A stretch of 17,146 nucleotides of DNA. Source: an uncultured Lachnospiraceae bacterium (GTDB lineage Bacteria; Bacillota; Clostridia; Lachnospirales; Lachnospiraceae). Each line of letters opens with the position of its first letter. Position 1 is the stretch's first letter. This document shows positions 14,804 through 17,146 of the stretch, one piece after another. The notes beneath the pieces were generated by a model, which did no database searches, was not told the origin of the DNA, and saw nothing but the letters and a program-made list of their open reading frames with translations. A program made the translations under genes and the position numbers. The stretch lies in contig CAJUII010000068.1 of assembly GCA_910586405.1 (NCBI GenBank), positions 1-17,146 on the forward strand. Direction: 5' to 3'.

Positions 14804-16999
14804 TCATGTAAAAGTGTATTTCTTTTCTGCAATCAACAGATACTGTAGCAGCGGGTGGAGCTGTTCTCCTTCGATCAGACTGACTTCTAGCAGATAATCA
14901 GAGGTGTACTCGACTCGTTTGAGATAAAACGTGTACACTTTCTGGTCAAATTCTTCGAACCATAGCTGAACAGGCATTGTGTCAAACATTTCATCGGAGT
15001 CCACGACAGTACCTGAATGAAAGGGATAATTATACTTATATGCATTGTCTGAATCAACGAAACATGGAAAACGTACCATTGTTTCGTGCAGATACGAATC
15101 ATACTCCTTGTAGAAATCAGCGAGCAAACAGAGCGTTGTACCTTGGCTGCTTGGATACCAGATTGTTTTACGGACGCATTCTGCATTGCCGTCATTGTCA
15201 AAGTCCACGATATGACAAAACTGTTCGTCGAAGCTGTCGAGAGAGAATGCATCAAGCGGGAAGGTGATATCTGATTCGTGGTAAGGTATTTCTGCATTGC
15301 CGTCAATCAGTTCAAAATCGTCGTCGGAAACTGTTTTTTCCTCCACCTCTCTTTTTCTTGCCTCGATATAATCCATCAGTGTTTGCTCTAGGCGGGCATC
15401 CATTTCTTGATTGCGATAAGTTTCAATCCAGCGCATTCGGTTCTCCTTGTTTTCCAAGTTAAGACGATACAACTGTATTGTGCTGTCTGTATCTGCGGTC
15501 AGAATGTATAATCCATCTGTTTCACCGGTATTAAAATCGTATTGACGGGCGACAAAATAGAATGCGCCGTCATAGTCCAGCAGTTTTGCATATCCGCGCA
15601 GCATCGGAAAGCTGTGCAATAGTTCTGCTGTCTGGTCCTCCTGCACCCGCCAGATATCTATCTGTGCAAATCCTGCGGTGCCGCCGGAATCATAGAACAG
15701 CGCCAGCTCTTCACTGCCATTTTGATCCAAGTCCACGAGGTATGCGGACAAAATATTTTCTTCCCATCCGTAATAATATGAGAATTCCTCTCCAAGATAT
15801 GACCGTACCTGTTCTGGCGTCACCTGATGCGTCTGGTCCTCATAGGCAGAAAGCGCTTCCATATTCCATGCATGATTATAACGCTGTGTGCCAGCCAACA
15901 CGTCCTTAAAAAGGTTCAGAAGCCCCTCTGGCAGTATGGTTGTCCTGAGTGCAGCGTCGATTGAACGTTCTTCCTGAAAGGCGATCAGCTGCTCGCGGCG
16001 CAGTGCCTGAAATACTTCGCCTTCCCCTGTTGACAGGTTTAAAATGCGACTATGAAAAATATCCTGCCCGTTTGCCTGCTCTATCGTGTCCGCCAGCTTG
16101 GTCGTCATGGTCAAGTTCCGCGTTTCGAGGTGGGAGCAGGTGGATTCTTTGTCATTGGTGGTCACAAGATCGCTGTGTATGACAAATTCTTCGCTGTCGT
16201 TCTTCCGCAGAAGGCGGAATGTTACAATATCTTCTCCAATTTGTTCAAACCACAATTGCTGTAGTGTGCTCTCCTGCGGGTCTGTATTTTGAAAAACATG
16301 CACAAGATCATATTCTGTCACGATCTGTTTTGACGCATCGTCCGTCTGATAACCTGTTGCGGTAATCCGTTTGTCGGTGCCAATTGCGCGGTAAATGATT
16401 TCTTTTTTTCCATCGTTGTTATAATCTATCTTTCCGTATCCGCAGTCGTAAGCACTGATATTACCCAGAGGATTTACCAGATCCCAGTCTTGTGCATTCC
16501 ATTCCAGCGCTTCGCGCCCCTCAAAAAGTTCCGTTGTCTCTTTATGTGCAATTCTCATCAGTGTAAACTGCTTTTCATCTAAATAATTCGCTAACTCTGT
16601 ATAATGGGCGTATTCTGCATTGTATTCTGTTACCGTAGCCTGAATGCCAGTGTATATCAAAACCGGTTCTTCTAAAGAGGTTTCCCCGCCGTTTTCTTCT
16701 GCTGTCTCTGCCGTTTCAGCCGAGGATTCCAAAGAATGCTCTTCCCAGAGCTGCGCTGCCGAATCCGAAAAGCGTTCCGGCTGTGTATCTTGCTGTGGAA
16801 CTGACGACTGACAGGCTGCTAGTGAGAGGATCAGTGCCAGCCCTGTCATATATTTTACTTTCCCGATCATCAATCGATACATGAGCCACATCTTTCTTAG
16901 TGTTCTGTCAAACCACTGTCCCCGCAATCGCTTTGTTTCTGATGGCAATGCCTTCTGTGTTAAACTATTGTTGTGTCTGCTTATATGTCTCCCCTCCAT
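14804..16999 (-). CDS. Large lipoprotein with calcium-loop motifs and a duplicated module
   Basis: Family not recognised. The open frame gives 731 residues from ATG 16999. The signal peptide is MIGKVKYMTGLALILSLAAC with lipidated Cys63, so ATG 16870 (688 residues) is the natural start by protein logic, though none of the ATGs at 16999, 16891, 16882 or 16870 has a convincing ribosome site. A Ser/Glu/Thr-rich linker (64-110) follows. Three Asp-rich loops of the FG-GAP/EF-hand-like type occur: DYNNDGKKE (192-200), DLDQNGSEE (423-431) and DFDNDGNAE (599-607). The segments around the first and last are related, each followed by QLWFE and a strand-rich stretch, so the protein is internally duplicated. 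It should sit on the outer face of the membrane and may bind calcium or a ligand. A strong promoter lies upstream. Confidence 0.8.
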   Translation of the reverse strand: MEGRHISRHNNSLTQKALPSETKRLRGQWFDRTLRKMWLMYRLMIGKVKYMTGLALILSLAACQSSVPQQDTQPERFSDSAAQLWEEHSLESSAETAETAEENGGETSLEEPVLIYTGIQATVTEYNAEYAHYTELANYLDEKQFTLMRIAHKETTELFEGREALEWNAQDWDLVNPLGNISAYDCGYGKIDYNNDGKKEIIYRAIGTDKRITATGYQTDDASKQIVTEYDLVHVFQNTDPQESTLQQLWFEQIGEDIVTFRLLRKNDSEEFVIHSDLVTTNDKESTCSHLETRNLTMTTKLADTIEQANGQDIFHSRILNLSTGEGEVFQALRREQLIAFQEERSIDAALRTTILPEGLLNLFKDVLAGTQRYNHAWNMEALSAYEDQTHQVTPEQVRSYLGEEFSYYYGWEENILSAYLVDLDQNGSEELALFYDSGGTAGFAQIDIWRVQEDQTAELLHSFPMLRGYAKLLDYDGAFYFVARQYDFNTGETDGLYILTADTDSTIQLYRLNLENKENRMRWIETYRNQEMDARLEQTLMDYIEARKREVEEKTVSDDDFELIDGNAEIPYHESDITFPLDAFSLDSFDEQFCHIVDFDNDGNAECVRKTIWYPSSQGTTLCLLADFYKEYDSYLHETMVRFPCFVDSDNAYKYNYPFHSGTVVDSDEMFDTMPVQLWFEEFDQKVYTFYLKRVEYTSDYLLEVSLIEGEQLHPLLQYLLIAEKKYTFT

Positions 17000-17044
17000 T
17001 ATTGCTAGCTGCGCTCTTCTTTCAAAAAGCGATTTTATGCTATC

Positions 17045-17073
17045 ATTATACCTTTACAAATTGTAACCGTCAA
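17045..17073 (-). promoter_or_regulatory. Near-consensus promoter with palindromic operator in the spacer
   Basis: On the minus strand TTGACG (17073-17068) and TATAAT (17050-17045) are exactly 17 bp apart, a strong housekeeping promoter that should start transcription near 17038, about 40 bases before ATG 16999. The spacer contains the perfect palindrome TTACAAATTGTAA (17054-17066). A repressor bound there would block the polymerase. Similar BlaI/CopY-type operators have TACA..TGTA, but the regulator here is unknown. Confidence 0.75.
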
Positions 17074-17146
17074 CTTAATTGCGGTTTGTCAGGCTCAATC
17101 ATCTGAAATATGAGATTTATCGTATCATTTTCCAGCCATTCTACAA
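17070..17146 (-). CDS. Possible 3' end of a gene entering from the right edge (partial)
   Basis: On the minus strand a frame open to the window edge ends with 24 residues (VEWLENDTINLIF, then QMIEPDKPQLS) and a TGA at 17072-17070. The stop overlaps the -35 element of the lipoprotein promoter. The peptide looks natural, but 24 open codons can occur by chance, so this is tentative. No function can be proposed. Confidence 0.3.
   Translation of the reverse strand, partial: VEWLENDTINLIFQMIEPDKPQLS

Noticed and set aside
14804..14806. TGA as a selenocysteine codon joining the lipoprotein and the small ORF
   Set aside because: No selenocysteine insertion hairpin is apparent after the TGA, and neither protein is of a known redox type; simple termination or gene decay is more likely.

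Overview
The window looks like chromosomal DNA of a gut-type Lachnospiraceae or related Clostridia. Strong AGGAGG-like ribosome sites precede most genes. The genes resemble families common in that group: a LplB/YtcP/YtcQ sugar importer, a tandem bacteriohemerythrin, a PD-(D/E)XK 'Rpn-like' protein, and a two-component system paired with a MacB/FtsX-type ABC transporter. This placement is inferred from protein character, not from a search.

Layout, left to right. (1) Positions 1-205 hold a nested inverted repeat, a bidirectional terminator-like hairpin and a promoter. (2) Positions 231-5516, plus strand, encode an OmpR-type response regulator, a sensor histidine kinase, an ABC ATPase and an 8-TM FtsX-like permease. 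The last two overlap by 17 bp. The module probably senses an envelope stress or antimicrobial compound and induces the transporter; an operator-like inverted repeat and an extended -10 promoter lie in front of the ABC pair. (3) A large hairpin terminator at 5572-5644 ends this unit against (4) a minus-strand operon, 10355 to 5643, ordered permease (LplB type), permease (YtcP type), cytoplasmic sialidase-like five-Asp-box protein, lipoprotein sugar-binding protein. It most likely imports an oligosaccharide that the sialidase-like protein processes inside the cell. (5) Divergent from it, 10628-11452 encodes a protein of two fused hemerythrin domains, each with Gln where one iron-binding His is expected. 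(6) On the minus strand follow an Rpn-like PD-(D/E)XK protein (12532-11522), an MsbA/BmrA-type ABC half-exporter (14376-12598), a small one-TM ORF that looks like a 5'-truncated gene (14668-14363), and a large lipoprotein with three calcium-loop-like motifs and an internal duplication (16999-14804). The lipoprotein is driven by a near-consensus promoter (TTGACG, 17 bp, TATAAT) with a perfect palindrome in its spacer. A possible 3' end of another minus-strand gene lies at the right edge.

The most useful leads are the matched His-to-Gln change in both hemerythrin domains, the intracellular sialidase-like enzyme inside a sugar-import operon, the shared TTACAAAT...GTAA palindromes before the ABC pair and the lipoprotein, and the in-frame TGA separating the lipoprotein from the small downstream ORF. 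No CRISPR array, tRNA, rRNA or complete insertion sequence was seen.
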